This document shows positions 1 through 8,804 of a stretch of 64,000 bases of DNA, one piece after another. The stretch comes from Dyadobacter soli (lineage in GTDB: Bacteria > Bacteroidota > Bacteroidia > Cytophagales > Spirosomataceae), in assembly GCF_900101885.1 (NCBI RefSeq), contig NZ_FNAN01000002.1:62001-126000 (forward strand). Reading direction: 5' to 3'. The position numbers and the translations under genes are program-made. A model generated the notes under the pieces. That model was not told the DNA's origin. It saw nothing but the letters and a program-made list of their open reading frames with translations, and did not search any database. Numbering within the stretch: position 1 is the stretch's first letter; each line of letters begins with the position of its first letter.

Positions 1-2
1 TT

Positions 3-1184
3 ACCATCGCCGAAGGTGAAAGCCTGCTGAACGACGCATCGTCGCTGATCGTCTTCCGTTTCGCATTGGTAGCGGTTGCGTCGGGCCAGTTTGTGCTTAC
101 CGACGCGATCGGCAGCTTTTTCCTCGTAATTATCATGGGATTCGCCGTCGGCCTGGGCATCGCACTCATCTTCTACGCAATCCTCCGCTGGCTTCCCACC
201 ACGCCAAGCATCGACACTATTTTGACGTTCGTGGCACCGTATGCGATGTACATTACGGCTGAGGAATTCCACTTTTCGGGGGTGATCGCCGTCGTTACCG
301 GCGGGCTGTTCCTTTCGCGGAACCAGCACAGCATCCTGAGCCATCTGAGCCGCATTCAGGGTATTAATGTATGGTCCACGGTCGGATTTGTACTCAACGG
401 CATTGTATTCATGCTGATCGGTCTGGAACTGCCGGTGATCATCCAGGGCCTCGGGGACGCATCCCTCGGCGAGGCGATCAAATACGGACTGATCATCTCG
501 GCCGTTGTCATCGTCACCCGCATTGCCAGCACATTGGGCGCCTCCATTTTCACCGTCTTTATCAGTCGCTTCATCCAAACCGCCGACAGCAGCCCCGGCA
601 TCCGCATGCCGCTGCTCTTCGGCTGGGCAGGTATGCGCGGGGTAGTTTCCCTTGCCTCGGCGCTGTCTATTCCACTGCTCCTTAATAATGGGCAACCGTT
701 TCCGGAACGGAATATGATCCTGTTTATCACATTTGTGGTGATATTGGTAACACTTGTATTTCAAGGACTTACATTACCTATCATCGCCAGATGGCTGCGA
801 ACGGAGGACCGTGACTATGAAATACCGGCACATGAACAGGACGTCATTATCCGCCGGAAACTCTCCGCGGCCTCCCTGGATCTGATCAATACAAAATTTG
901 CCCGGGAAGTAGACGGCAATGAGCTGTTACAGAGCCTGAAATCGAAGCTGGAAAGCGACATTGGCTTTCTCGAACACGTGCGCAACTCGGAAGTCGGTGA
1001 CGCGGGGCACGCCTACATCGGCCGCTACCAGGAAATCAATAAGGAACTCCTCGAACACAAACGCCGCATTCTGCATCAATTCAACAAAAAAGAAACCTAC
1101 GAAGAAGAAATCATCCGCCAACACCTCGCGCAGCTGGATTTGGAAGAAGAGAAGGTGCGGCAGCAGTTTTTGCATATGGATTGA
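3..1184 (+). CDS. Na+/H+ antiporter, CPA1 (NhaP/NHE-like) family, 5'-truncated by window edge
   Basis: Inner-membrane cation/proton exchanger. The reading frame is open from base 3, so the true start lies before the window. The first visible residues, EGESLLNDASSL, are the conserved CPA1 acidic motif in the ion-binding core. About 394 residues are visible. Roughly the first 245 are hydrophobic with eight or so membrane segments, including FGWAGMRGVVSLASAL, a second well-kept CPA1 motif. The last 150 residues form a charged, helical cytosolic tail rich in Glu, Lys and Arg. A TTG at 66 is only an internal Leu codon. The protein probably handles pH or sodium homeostasis. It is followed by a palindromic repeat and a convergent nucleotidase operon. 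Confidence 0.9.
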   Translation, partial: TIAEGESLLNDASSLIVFRFALVAVASGQFVLTDAIGSFFLVIIMGFAVGLGIALIFYAILRWLPTTPSIDTILTFVAPYAMYITAEEFHFSGVIAVVTGGLFLSRNQHSILSHLSRIQGINVWSTVGFVLNGIVFMLIGLELPVIIQGLGDASLGEAIKYGLIISAVVIVTRIASTLGASIFTVFISRFIQTADSSPGIRMPLLFGWAGMRGVVSLASALSIPLLLNNGQPFPERNMILFITFVVILVTLVFQGLTLPIIARWLRTEDRDYEIPAHEQDVIIRRKLSAASLDLINTKFAREVDGNELLQSLKSKLESDIGFLEHVRNSEVGDAGHAYIGRYQEINKELLEHKRRILHQFNKKETYEEEIIRQHLAQLDLEEEKVRQQFLHMD

Positions 1185-1263
1185 GGGAATTGGGAATGAG
1201 TGACCGGGTTGCCGAAGCGATGAGCGAGTGAATGGGTCGCCGCGGAATGCGGAATACAATCGC

Positions 1264-1441
1264 GTAGCGATGTAATATTGGTAGCAAAGAGTTTCGGATA
1301 CGATTTAAAATCCCGTCAGGGATGTAACAACAAATCGGTGGCGCCAGGGTTGTCATGCCATGTTGTTACATGCCTAGCGGCATTCGTCGAAATGTGTGCC
1401 GGTCTCTGGTTTGCTACCAATATTGCATGCCTGACGGCATT
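1264..1441. repeat. Nested palindromic intergenic repeat (REP-like)
   Basis: Two inverted repeats are nested. The outer arms are AATATTGGTAGCAAA (1274-1288) and its exact complement at 1410-1424. The inner arms at 1310-1332 and 1361-1383 match at 19 of 23 positions. Each arm carries a variant of the word CCGTCAGGxATGyAA, so the unit occurs about four times, two in each orientation. Short ORFs here (for example 1278-1487) follow the palindrome and show no protein character. This fills most of the 340-bp gap between the antiporter and the convergent nucleotidase. It looks like a dispersed non-coding repeat that could fold into a cruciform or a long RNA hairpin and stop transcription from both sides; the genomic copy number is not visible here. 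Confidence 0.75.
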
Positions 1442-1523
1442 TTTCGCAGTGGATATTAAGGACGTCGAAATTTTTCGCTCAGTTTGAGCCACCGCAAAGC
1501 GAAACCGGCTATTGTTCAATTCA

Positions 1524-2468
1524 CTACCCTAACAAACGCCCCCCAACCGGCAGCACCGCCGAAACCATCGTCTTCCCGCCTTTGTCCCGATCAAAAAAGT
1601 AATCCAACCGCCCCAAATTGATACCTGCAAACCCAACTTGGTTAATGGTCGTGACCTTCCCGTCCAGGTTCAAAACGGTCTCTGGTTCTTTCATGAACGT
1701 GTGCGTGTGGCCGCCGATGATGAGGTCGATGCTGCGGGTGGATTTGGCCAGGATCTGGTCGGAGACTTTGTTTTCCTTGTATTTGTAGCCCAAATGCGAC
1801 AGGCAGATCACGAATTCGCAATGCTGGTCGTTTCTGAGCAATGCGGCCATTTCATTGGCTTTGGCGATCGGGTCGAGGTAGATGGTTTCGAGGTAATTCT
1901 TTTTATTCACCAAACCTTCCAGTTCGATACAAACGCCGAAAACGCCTATTTTCAGGCCGCCTTTCTTGAAGATTTTATGGGGTAACGTCTTCCCTTTCAG
2001 TTCAGTATTGCTGAAATCGTAGTTGCTGACCAGGAATGGGAAGTTGGCGTGCGGAAGCTGCTTTACGAAACCGGCAATGCTGTTGTCGAAATCATGGTTA
2101 CCCATCGTGGCGGCGTCGTAGCCCATTTGGCTCATGATCGTTAATTCGAGTTCGCCGCCGTACAGATTGAAATACGGCGTACCCTGGAATACGTCGCCTG
2201 CGTCGAGCAAAAGTACATTAGGCTGTTCGGCGCGGATTTGCTTCACCAATGCGGCACGGCGGGCTACGCCTCCGAGGCCCTGGTTGCGCGAACCGTCCAT
2301 CGGGAACGGGTCGATGCGGCTGTGGACGTCATTCGTGTGGAGGATAGTGAGGTGTACCACCGAATCGCGCTTCGCGAATGCGGGTAGCGTGCCCAGGCCC
2401 AACGCAGCGGCCGCCAGACCGCCCTTTTTGAGGAAATCCCTTCTATTTGTCTGAAACAATTCTTCCAT
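1524..2468 (-). CDS. 5'-nucleotidase, metallophosphatase half (UshA-type N-terminal domain), Tat-exported
   Basis: Predicted periplasmic metallophosphoesterase of 314 residues. A twin-arginine leader (NRRDFLKKGGLAAAALGLG) is followed by the calcineurin-like motifs: HTNDVHSR (metal-binding Asp and His), LLDAGDVFQG, MGNHDFD and, near the C-terminus, GGHTHTF. These are the usual di-metal ligands of UshA-family 5'-nucleotidases. The family's C-terminal nucleotide-specificity domain is absent. It is supplied by the next gene upstream (2443-3204), whose end overlaps this start by 26 nt, so the two are very probably made together. Likely role: removing phosphate from extracytoplasmic nucleotides, giving nucleosides and phosphate. 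It is the last gene of a four-gene minus-strand operon that begins with SusC and SusD. Confidence 0.88.
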   Translation of the reverse strand: MEELFQTNRRDFLKKGGLAAAALGLGTLPAFAKRDSVVHLTILHTNDVHSRIDPFPMDGSRNQGLGGVARRAALVKQIRAEQPNVLLLDAGDVFQGTPYFNLYGGELELTIMSQMGYDAATMGNHDFDNSIAGFVKQLPHANFPFLVSNYDFSNTELKGKTLPHKIFKKGGLKIGVFGVCIELEGLVNKKNYLETIYLDPIAKANEMAALLRNDQHCEFVICLSHLGYKYKENKVSDQILAKSTRSIDLIIGGHTHTFMKEPETVLNLDGKVTTINQVGFAGINLGRLDYFFDRDKGGKTMVSAVLPVGGRLLG

Positions 2469-3204
2469 CGAGTTGAGCGGTAATTTTCTTGCCCTGACGC
2501 GTCAGGTCGCTGATATTTTCGAATAATGCTTCCCTAACCTTCTGGTTGATTTCCCGGCGTTCGAGCGGGTTGCGAAGGCATTCGAGGTCGTCGCCGCCGT
2601 CGGCGAGGTAGTCGTAAGTGAGCAGGTTGTAGTTTTTGTTGCTATCAAAAGGCTCCCCGCCGATCGTGACGTCGTAGGCTTTGTTATCCCTGATTTTCAT
2701 GCGGATACCGGCCACGGGTTCGCCGTCTTTTTTAGCTATAAAATCGATGACCTGCTGCACATTCGGCCCCGACAGTTTGAGCACAACCATTTCATTTTCA
2801 AACGGCATGAGCTCGAAAACGTGGGAAACCGTGATGTTACCTTTCGGGAATGTGGTACGCAGGCCGCCTTTCGTCGCCAGCGTAAACTGAATGGTGGGAT
2901 CTTTTTTCAACCCCTCTTTGAGCATCGCATCGGCGAAGAAGTTGCCCATTAGGGTTTCCGGATCGGAAGGCTTGGTGAGTGCCTGGTCCGTCTGGCCTAC
3001 TACCCGGTTCATTTCAGCCTGCATTTTGTCTTTGTAAGGCTGATAGTACCGGATAATAGCAGAATCGGCACCGACCGACTGGTCGATGCCGTACTGTTTG
3101 TATTCGCTTTTGGAAACGGCGAGGTGCTTCTGGCATGAAGCCAGCAGGCCGAAGCCCGCGAGAAGTACCGCACCGTAAACCGGTCTGAAATGCGTTTTCA
3201 TCAT
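2443..3204 (-). CDS. 5'-nucleotidase C-terminal domain lipoprotein (substrate-binding half of a split nucleotidase)
   Basis: 253-residue predicted lipoprotein: the signal ends in LLASCQK, a lipobox with Cys about 24. The body matches the 5_nucleotid_C domain, with N-F-x-A-D-A-M-L ('GNFFADAML'), a TKGGLRTTFPKGNIT segment and the ending NYNLLTYDYLADGGDDL, where the base-stacking and DGG motifs sit in UshA relatives. There is no metallophosphatase domain. The partner at 1524-2468 supplies it and overlaps this gene's stop by 26 nt. The SusD gene ends 45 nt upstream with no terminator between, so all four genes look co-transcribed. The two halves may assemble into one enzyme, the lipoprotein anchoring it to a membrane. 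The split arrangement is seen in other Bacteroidota, as far as I recall. Confidence 0.85.
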   Translation of the reverse strand: MMKTHFRPVYGAVLLAGFGLLASCQKHLAVSKSEYKQYGIDQSVGADSAIIRYYQPYKDKMQAEMNRVVGQTDQALTKPSDPETLMGNFFADAMLKEGLKKDPTIQFTLATKGGLRTTFPKGNITVSHVFELMPFENEMVVLKLSGPNVQQVIDFIAKKDGEPVAGIRMKIRDNKAYDVTIGGEPFDSNKNYNLLTYDYLADGGDDLECLRNPLERREINQKVREALFENISDLTRQGKKITAQLDGRIVSDK

Positions 3205-3249
3205 GTAATTTAAAAACCGGAAATTACATCCGAAACTCCGTATTTCCTG

Positions 3250-4854
3250 CTACCAGCCGTCATTCTGCCGCAGATTCGGGTTCGCGTCGATCTGCGATTG
3301 CGGAATGGGATAGAGTTCCAGGCGCGGCGTGTAGGGGATCAGCACATTGTCGACGATCTGGTCTTCGGACATCGCGGCGATCTCTTCCTGCAATGTACCC
3401 CAGCGGCGGATATCGAACACGGTGTTGAATTCCCCGCTCAGTTCCAGCCTGCGTTCGGTACGGATGGCCGTGCGCAACGCCGCTGCGCCGGATGCTTTCG
3501 AAGGTGCCGCCTTCGCACGGGCACGTACGCGGTTGAGCAGCGATAGTGCCTCCGCAGGTTTGCCGCTTTCTACCGACGCTTCCGCGAGCATTAGCAATAC
3601 ATCCGAAAACCGCATTTCGATCAGGTCCGCGCTGTAACCTTGCACGGGAGCTCCCGGCGGACGGGCCTGGCGCGCCAGTTTACCAAAAGCGACGCCATAT
3701 TTGAAATCGTCATGGGCAAACGGTTGCTTGGTGCGCTGATTGAGGTAATGCGAGGTTTTCGCGTCGTAAATGATGCTGTCGCCCGGCTCGGCACCCGCGC
3801 GGGCGCCGCCCGTGAATGCATAGCGCGATACCAGCGTAAAATCGCGGCGCGTATCGGTTTTGTCGAACAGTTTGTAATAATCATAGGTCAAACCGTAGTT
3901 GGTTTGCTCATCGCCGTTGACGAGGCCCGAAGGGAACAGATGGAATGGCAATATGTTCCCATTCTGGTTCGACGGATTAACAAAATAGCCAAAGGACAAT
4001 ACGATCTCGCGGTTACGCTCATTGGCCAATGCGAAAACATCGGCAAAATTAGGCAGCAGCTCCATATCGTACTTCTCTTCATTGACCGCTCCCACGAGTT
4101 CGCTCAGCTTCTCGATGGCCTTCTGGTAATTTTCAGTCTTGTTCAAAGGCTTTCCGGCCATGGTAAGATACACCTTGCCCATTAATGCTTTCACCGTTCC
4201 GGCAGAAACGCGGCCCAGCTCCGCCCCGCCGCGCGAATCCGGCAAAATCGGTTCCGCGAATGTGAGATCGGCCAGAATAGCGTCGTATACTTCTGCTTCC
4301 GTGGCACGGGGCGCAAAAATCAGGTCTTTTTCTTCAAATGATTTGATTTCCTTCAAAATTAAAGGCACGCCGCCGAACAGCCGCACGAGGTTGAAGTAGG
4401 CATATGCCCGCAGCACACGCGCTTCGGCAATGTAGGGATCAGCCTCCTCCTCCTCGCCCGGAACCGCCATCGTAGCATTGTCGATCACAGTATTAGCGCG
4501 GTAAATGATTTTGTAAAACCGCGACCAGACCGATTCGAATGCACCTGAGACCGAGTTGTGTGCGAAACGATAGTAAGGATCGGCGCCGGAGCCGAGAATG
4601 CCGGCCGTGGCATAGCGGTGGCCCGATTCGGTGAGCACGAAGCGGTTGAAAATGTCGGAATGGTCGGTGGTGGTCCAGGCCTGGTACACCCCGATCGTCG
4701 CCTGGTTCAGGCCGTCCTCGTCCTTGAACGCCACATCCTTGCCGAGCGAGGAATAAGGCGATTCTTCGAGGTTATCCTTGCAGGAAGTAATGCCCAGCAG
4801 GGCCAGCAGCATTACGGATATCTTGATATGTATTTTCATGTTTTTCAAATGCAT
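3250..4854 (-). CDS. SusD/RagB-family nutrient-binding outer-membrane lipoprotein
   Basis: 534-residue SusD homologue. The leader ends at LLGITSCKD, a lipobox. A second in-frame ATG (residue 6, MKIHIK) is an equally good start. Helical TPR-like segments typical of the family are visible (YIAEARVLRAYAYFNLVRLFGGVPLI), and the C-terminus has the usual LLNRVRARA and ERRLELSGE...DIRRWG blocks and an ending rich in Asn and Gly. It would lie over the SusC channel as a lid that binds ligand. It starts 9 nt after the SusC stop. The two nucleotidase genes follow at 45 nt, so its ligand could be a nucleotide, nucleic-acid fragment or phosphorylated compound; that is an inference from context only. Confidence 0.93.
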   Translation of the reverse strand: MHLKNMKIHIKISVMLLALLGITSCKDNLEESPYSSLGKDVAFKDEDGLNQATIGVYQAWTTTDHSDIFNRFVLTESGHRYATAGILGSGADPYYRFAHNSVSGAFESVWSRFYKIIYRANTVIDNATMAVPGEEEEADPYIAEARVLRAYAYFNLVRLFGGVPLILKEIKSFEEKDLIFAPRATEAEVYDAILADLTFAEPILPDSRGGAELGRVSAGTVKALMGKVYLTMAGKPLNKTENYQKAIEKLSELVGAVNEEKYDMELLPNFADVFALANERNREIVLSFGYFVNPSNQNGNILPFHLFPSGLVNGDEQTNYGLTYDYYKLFDKTDTRRDFTLVSRYAFTGGARAGAEPGDSIIYDAKTSHYLNQRTKQPFAHDDFKYGVAFGKLARQARPPGAPVQGYSADLIEMRFSDVLLMLAEASVESGKPAEALSLLNRVRARAKAAPSKASGAAALRTAIRTERRLELSGEFNTVFDIRRWGTLQEEIAAMSEDQIVDNVLIPYTPRLELYPIPQSQIDANPNLRQNDGW

Positions 4855-4863
4855 TGGTCGACA

Positions 4864-7800
4864 CTAGAAATTGCAGGAGAACCCGATCGTATACGAACGC
4901 TGCGCCGGGTAAGCACCGTAATCGATGCCTTGTTGCAGCAACGATTGAGCATAGGAACTCACCTCAGGGTCGAAACCGGAGTAGTTGGTTAAGGTCCAGA
5001 GGTTGGTACCGGTCACAAAAAGCCGCGGGTTCTGGATCGGGCCCAGTTTCGGGAAGGTGTAGGAAACAGTGAGCATTTTCAGGCGGGCGAAACTACCGTC
5101 TTCCAGCATCACCGAGTTGATATCCCCCGAGGCAATGCCCCGCTGCACACCTGGATATTTCACATTGTTATGCGGCCGGGCTTCGGTGTAGCGGTTCTGG
5201 AACCATTCCTCCGACTGGTTGAACCCTACCCCCCCGTAATCGACCACGCCATTGCTGATATAGAACCGCGTCAGGTTCAGTACATCGTTTCCGACAGAAC
5301 CGGTAAACAATGCATTCACCGAGAAATTCTTCCAGGTAATGTCATGGCTCCAACCGAAGGTGAAGTCGGGCGTGGACTTGCCGAGTACAACCCGGTCGTC
5401 GGCGGTGATAATGCCGTCACCATTCACATCCGAATACTTCCAGGCGCCGTAAAGCGGGCTGCCTTTCGAGCCGGGAGGCCGCGGGCCTTCGAAAGTGGCG
5501 AATTTAGGGTTACCATCGGCGTCGAAATCGTCTTTTTGACTCAAACCGCCCACAAGGTAGCCGAAGAACCGGCCTACTTCCTGTCCGGGCTCCAATATGC
5601 CGGATACGCCGCCCAGCAGGTTGCCATTAATGCTCACGTAATCAGGCTGGGTACGGTCGCCCAGGTCGATAAGCTTATTAATATTTCGGGAAATGTTCAA
5701 CCTTGTGGAGTAAGTCACATTCTTTTTCTGGATGATATTTCCCTGAATGCTCAGCTCCACGCCGCGGTTACGCATGGTTCCGTAGTTATCGATGATCGTC
5801 GCCACACCCGCCTGCGTAGGCACCTTGCGCGGTTGCAGCAGATCGGAAGTCACTTTGTTGTAATAATCAAAACTTAATACAATGCGGTCTTTCACTGCAT
5901 TGAAATCAAAGCCGACATTGAACTGCCGCGTCCGCTCCCACGAAAGGTTCGGGTTGGCGATCGTGTTCGGAAAAACCCCGGTATTGATCACCGAGCCATC
6001 TCCGCCGGGTCCCATTTCGTAAAAACCGGCACTGTAAAGCGAAAGTGACGAGTAAGGCGAGATCGCCTGGCTACCTGTTTCACCATAAGATGCGCGGAAT
6101 TTGGTATTGGTAATGAAAGTAACTCCCTTCATAAATTCCTCCTGATCGAGGTTCCAGGCGACGGCCACAGCGGGGAATATCCCGTACTTCTTGTTGGCTG
6201 CGAAAGCCGAAGCACCATCAGCACGTACCGAGGCATTGAGCACATACCTGCCTTTAAAAGAGTAGTTCGCACGCAGGAAGCCCGATTGCAGAATGCGTTT
6301 TTCCTTGAACGACGCGATCACCTGCGACGACGCGCTGCCGATGTTATCGACCCCGAAAAACGGCACGGCGAAGCCCGACGAGCTGGTGTTGACGAATTCA
6401 ACAGTCTGGTCGTTATATTCCACACCCAGCGTCGTATTGAGGTAATGGTTCTTTTTGAACGTCTTTTCGTATTGCAGGTATGAGTTGAAGTTATAGCTAT
6501 ACGTATTGGCGGTATTATTGCTGCCCTTTCCTTTGACCTGGTTACCCTCTGCCGTAGACGGCGGCAGGAATACTTTCCGGCGGGTGAGGTTCTGGTTACC
6601 GGCGAGGCTTACCACGAGTTGCAGGCCGCTCGCGATTTTGAAATAGTTCTCCACGTTCACGATCGAATAATCGCTTTGGGTGACATCCGTTTTGGCCATC
6701 AGTTCATTATAAGGGTTGGAAAAATAATAACCCTGATAGTTTGGAATACCTAAACTATTGTTGCCCAGATAGTCGACTTCCAGCGTAGGTGCGGCGCGCA
6801 GCCCGTCCATCAACCCGCCCGAGCTCGGCCACGCGCGTGAGGAAGTTATGGCCCGGTTGGTTCTCTGGCGGCTGAATGAAACCTGCCCTTTGACCGTGTA
6901 CCAGTCGTTGATCTCGTTATTCAGGTTCACACGCAGGCTCGCCCGGTCGTTGTTCGAATTGATAATGGTACCCTTGTCTTTGAGATAATTACCTGAAATG
7001 TAGTAGGAAGATTTGGGGCTACCTCCCGACAAACTCAATGTAATGTCCTGCCGGAAACTCGGCTGCGTAATGGCGTCCACCCAGTTGGTGTTCGTCATGG
7101 CGCTGTCCAGGTTTTCGAACGGCGGGTTACGGTCGGTTACGCGAAAGCTTTCATTGATCACCTCCGCATATTGCCGCGAGTTCATCATCCGGATCGGGTT
7201 GGCTACCCGGCCGAAAGAAGTCTTGTTGACGAGTTCCACGCGGCCCTCGCCCCGCTTGCCGGATTTAGTCGTGATCAGGATTACCCCATTCGCACCGCGC
7301 GAGCCGTAAATGGCCGTTGCAGAAGCATCTTTGAGGATTTCCATGCTTTCGATATCGTTGGGGTTAATGCCGTATAAGCCGTTCTGCGTGTAGGAACCAT
7401 AGAAATTGGTCCCTGCTTCCCGGTAAGGCGGCATCGGGAATCCGTCGATCACGTACAGCGGCTCGTTGTTACCGCTCAGCGAGTTGTTACCGCGTATGCG
7501 CACCACCGCCGAAGCGCCCGGCTCTCCCGAGCTTTCCACAACCTGCACACCCGTTGCCCGGCCCTGGATCGCCTGGTCGATGGTATTGATCACCGCCGAC
7601 TTGTATTCCTGCGAGGCCACCCGCGAGGTCGAACTCGCAAGATCGCGCTTGCTCTGCGCACCGTAACCGACCACTACCACTTCTTTCAATGCCTTGGCTT
7701 CGGGAGTGAGCTGCGCATTATAGGTGCTAAGGCCGGTGATGGCTACTTCCTTGGTTGTGAAACCTACGAAGCTGTACACCAGTATGCCGCCTTTCGCGGG

Positions 7801-8439
7801 TACCTTCATCTGGAAAGAACCGTCGGGCTCGGAAATGGCCTGGATCTGGGTTCCTTTCACCAAAACTGCCACGCCGGGCATTCCCACGCCCTTTTCGTCT
7901 TTCACCACACCTTTGATATCGCGTGCATCGGGACCTGCGTCGGTAATGCCGCCGGGAGCGGGTTTCTGGGCAGTGGCCGAATCGGGCGTTTGCGTTGCAT
8001 TCTGCGCCGGTTGTGCCAGATTGGTGTTCGCGGGCTGCGCGGGAGCGGCTGTGCTATCAGCTTTGCCAGCGCTGTCGGGTTTGGTAACGGCTGCGCCTGG
8101 ATTGTTCAATGTATCTTTCTGAGGGGCCGGTTTCACCAGCGGGTCGAAATTCTGCGTGGGTTTCACCAAAGGTGAGGCGGAGGATTTGGATGCAGAATCG
8201 GAAGTATTTTGAGGCTTGGGAAGGGTGTCGGAGGCCGGTCGGGTCGATGTGGAATCGGGTTTCCGGACTGGGGTGCTGAGCGTATCGGGCCTGGTCTTTC
8301 GGGTGGAATCCGGCCCGACCTGCTGCGCGCTACTTCGCGATATCGGGCCCGAAAACAGTAACAGGAAGAAACCGATCCTCAGGAAAATGAGCGGGAGCGA
8401 ACAAGGCACAGGCTCATTGACGCGTTGAGTTTTTCTCAT
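4864..8439 (-). CDS. SusC/RagA-family TonB-dependent transporter with a Pro/Ser/Thr-rich N-terminal extension
   Basis: 1191-residue outer-membrane transporter. I chose the ATG at 8439 (MRKTQRVNEP); an upstream TTG at 8466 adds nine residues. Order: signal peptide to about residue 39 (ending SRSSAQQ), about 125 residues of low-complexity Pro/Ser/Thr/Asp/Lys sequence, a carboxypeptidase-D-like domain (about 175-255, DIKGVVKDEKGVGMPGVAV), a TonB-box-like VVVVGYG, the plug with NEPLYVIDGFP and ESMEILKDASATAIYGSRGANGV, then a long beta-barrel ending in SYTIGFSCNF (Phe terminal). The low-complexity stretch between signal and CPD domain is not usual for the family. It is the first gene of an operon with SusD and a split 5'-nucleotidase. 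No STN domain or adjacent sigma/FecR pair is present. Confidence 0.93.
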   Translation of the reverse strand: MRKTQRVNEPVPCSLPLIFLRIGFFLLLFSGPISRSSAQQVGPDSTRKTRPDTLSTPVRKPDSTSTRPASDTLPKPQNTSDSASKSSASPLVKPTQNFDPLVKPAPQKDTLNNPGAAVTKPDSAGKADSTAAPAQPANTNLAQPAQNATQTPDSATAQKPAPGGITDAGPDARDIKGVVKDEKGVGMPGVAVLVKGTQIQAISEPDGSFQMKVPAKGGILVYSFVGFTTKEVAITGLSTYNAQLTPEAKALKEVVVVGYGAQSKRDLASSTSRVASQEYKSAVINTIDQAIQGRATGVQVVESSGEPGASAVVRIRGNNSLSGNNEPLYVIDGFPMPPYREAGTNFYGSYTQNGLYGINPNDIESMEILKDASATAIYGSRGANGVILITTKSGKRGEGRVELVNKTSFGRVANPIRMMNSRQYAEVINESFRVTDRNPPFENLDSAMTNTNWVDAITQPSFRQDITLSLSGGSPKSSYYISGNYLKDKGTIINSNNDRASLRVNLNNEINDWYTVKGQVSFSRQRTNRAITSSRAWPSSGGLMDGLRAAPTLEVDYLGNNSLGIPNYQGYYFSNPYNELMAKTDVTQSDYSIVNVENYFKIASGLQLVVSLAGNQNLTRRKVFLPPSTAEGNQVKGKGSNNTANTYSYNFNSYLQYEKTFKKNHYLNTTLGVEYNDQTVEFVNTSSSGFAVPFFGVDNIGSASSQVIASFKEKRILQSGFLRANYSFKGRYVLNASVRADGASAFAANKKYGIFPAVAVAWNLDQEEFMKGVTFITNTKFRASYGETGSQAISPYSSLSLYSAGFYEMGPGGDGSVINTGVFPNTIANPNLSWERTRQFNVGFDFNAVKDRIVLSFDYYNKVTSDLLQPRKVPTQAGVATIIDNYGTMRNRGVELSIQGNIIQKKNVTYSTRLNISRNINKLIDLGDRTQPDYVSINGNLLGGVSGILEPGQEVGRFFGYLVGGLSQKDDFDADGNPKFATFEGPRPPGSKGSPLYGAWKYSDVNGDGIITADDRVVLGKSTPDFTFGWSHDITWKNFSVNALFTGSVGNDVLNLTRFYISNGVVDYGGVGFNQSEEWFQNRYTEARPHNNVKYPGVQRGIASGDINSVMLEDGSFARLKMLTVSYTFPKLGPIQNPRLFVTGTNLWTLTNYSGFDPEVSSYAQSLLQQGIDYGAYPAQRSYTIGFSCNF

Positions 8440-8703
8440 ATCAATCTTGGCTAAGTGACGGGACAATGCCCCGGAAATAAAAGTTGATTAGCCGCTACAA
8501 GACAAAAACCATACCGTTACGTTTCTCCGCAGGATAAAACAGGCACTTCTGAATGCTGTAAGAGTTCTACAAAACACCCACGAATTATATTTACACCACT
8601 AACCTATGCACCTATATGACGGGAGCTTCCGAAGCACCCGCGTCATCGCAAATGCCCACTTGATCGTAATTTTTCAAATATCGATGAAACGGGTCCTATT
8701 ATT

Positions 8704-8734
8704 TTTGGAAACATCATGGTTACGATTACATTTG
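8704..8734 (+). promoter_or_regulatory. Bacteroidota-type promoter (TTTG-N19-TACATTTG)
   Basis: The -33 element TTTG (8704-8707) is separated by exactly 19 bp from TACATTTG (8727-8734), a perfect TAnnTTTG -7 element. The start codon it would serve is at 8805, leaving a leader of about 65 nt. The remainder of the 365-bp divergent gap (8440-8803) holds no other feature that I can support. Confidence 0.75.
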
Positions 8735-8804
8735 TCAAAACGCCCACACGAGGCGGGTTTGAAATTTGCCAAGTTTTAAGGAGTGTAAAAAACCAACTTC
8801 GACC

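Noticed and set aside
1278-1487. Short plus-strand open frame of 69 codons after the antiporter
   Set aside because: It runs through the nested palindrome; its residues follow the repeat and show no protein-like pattern.
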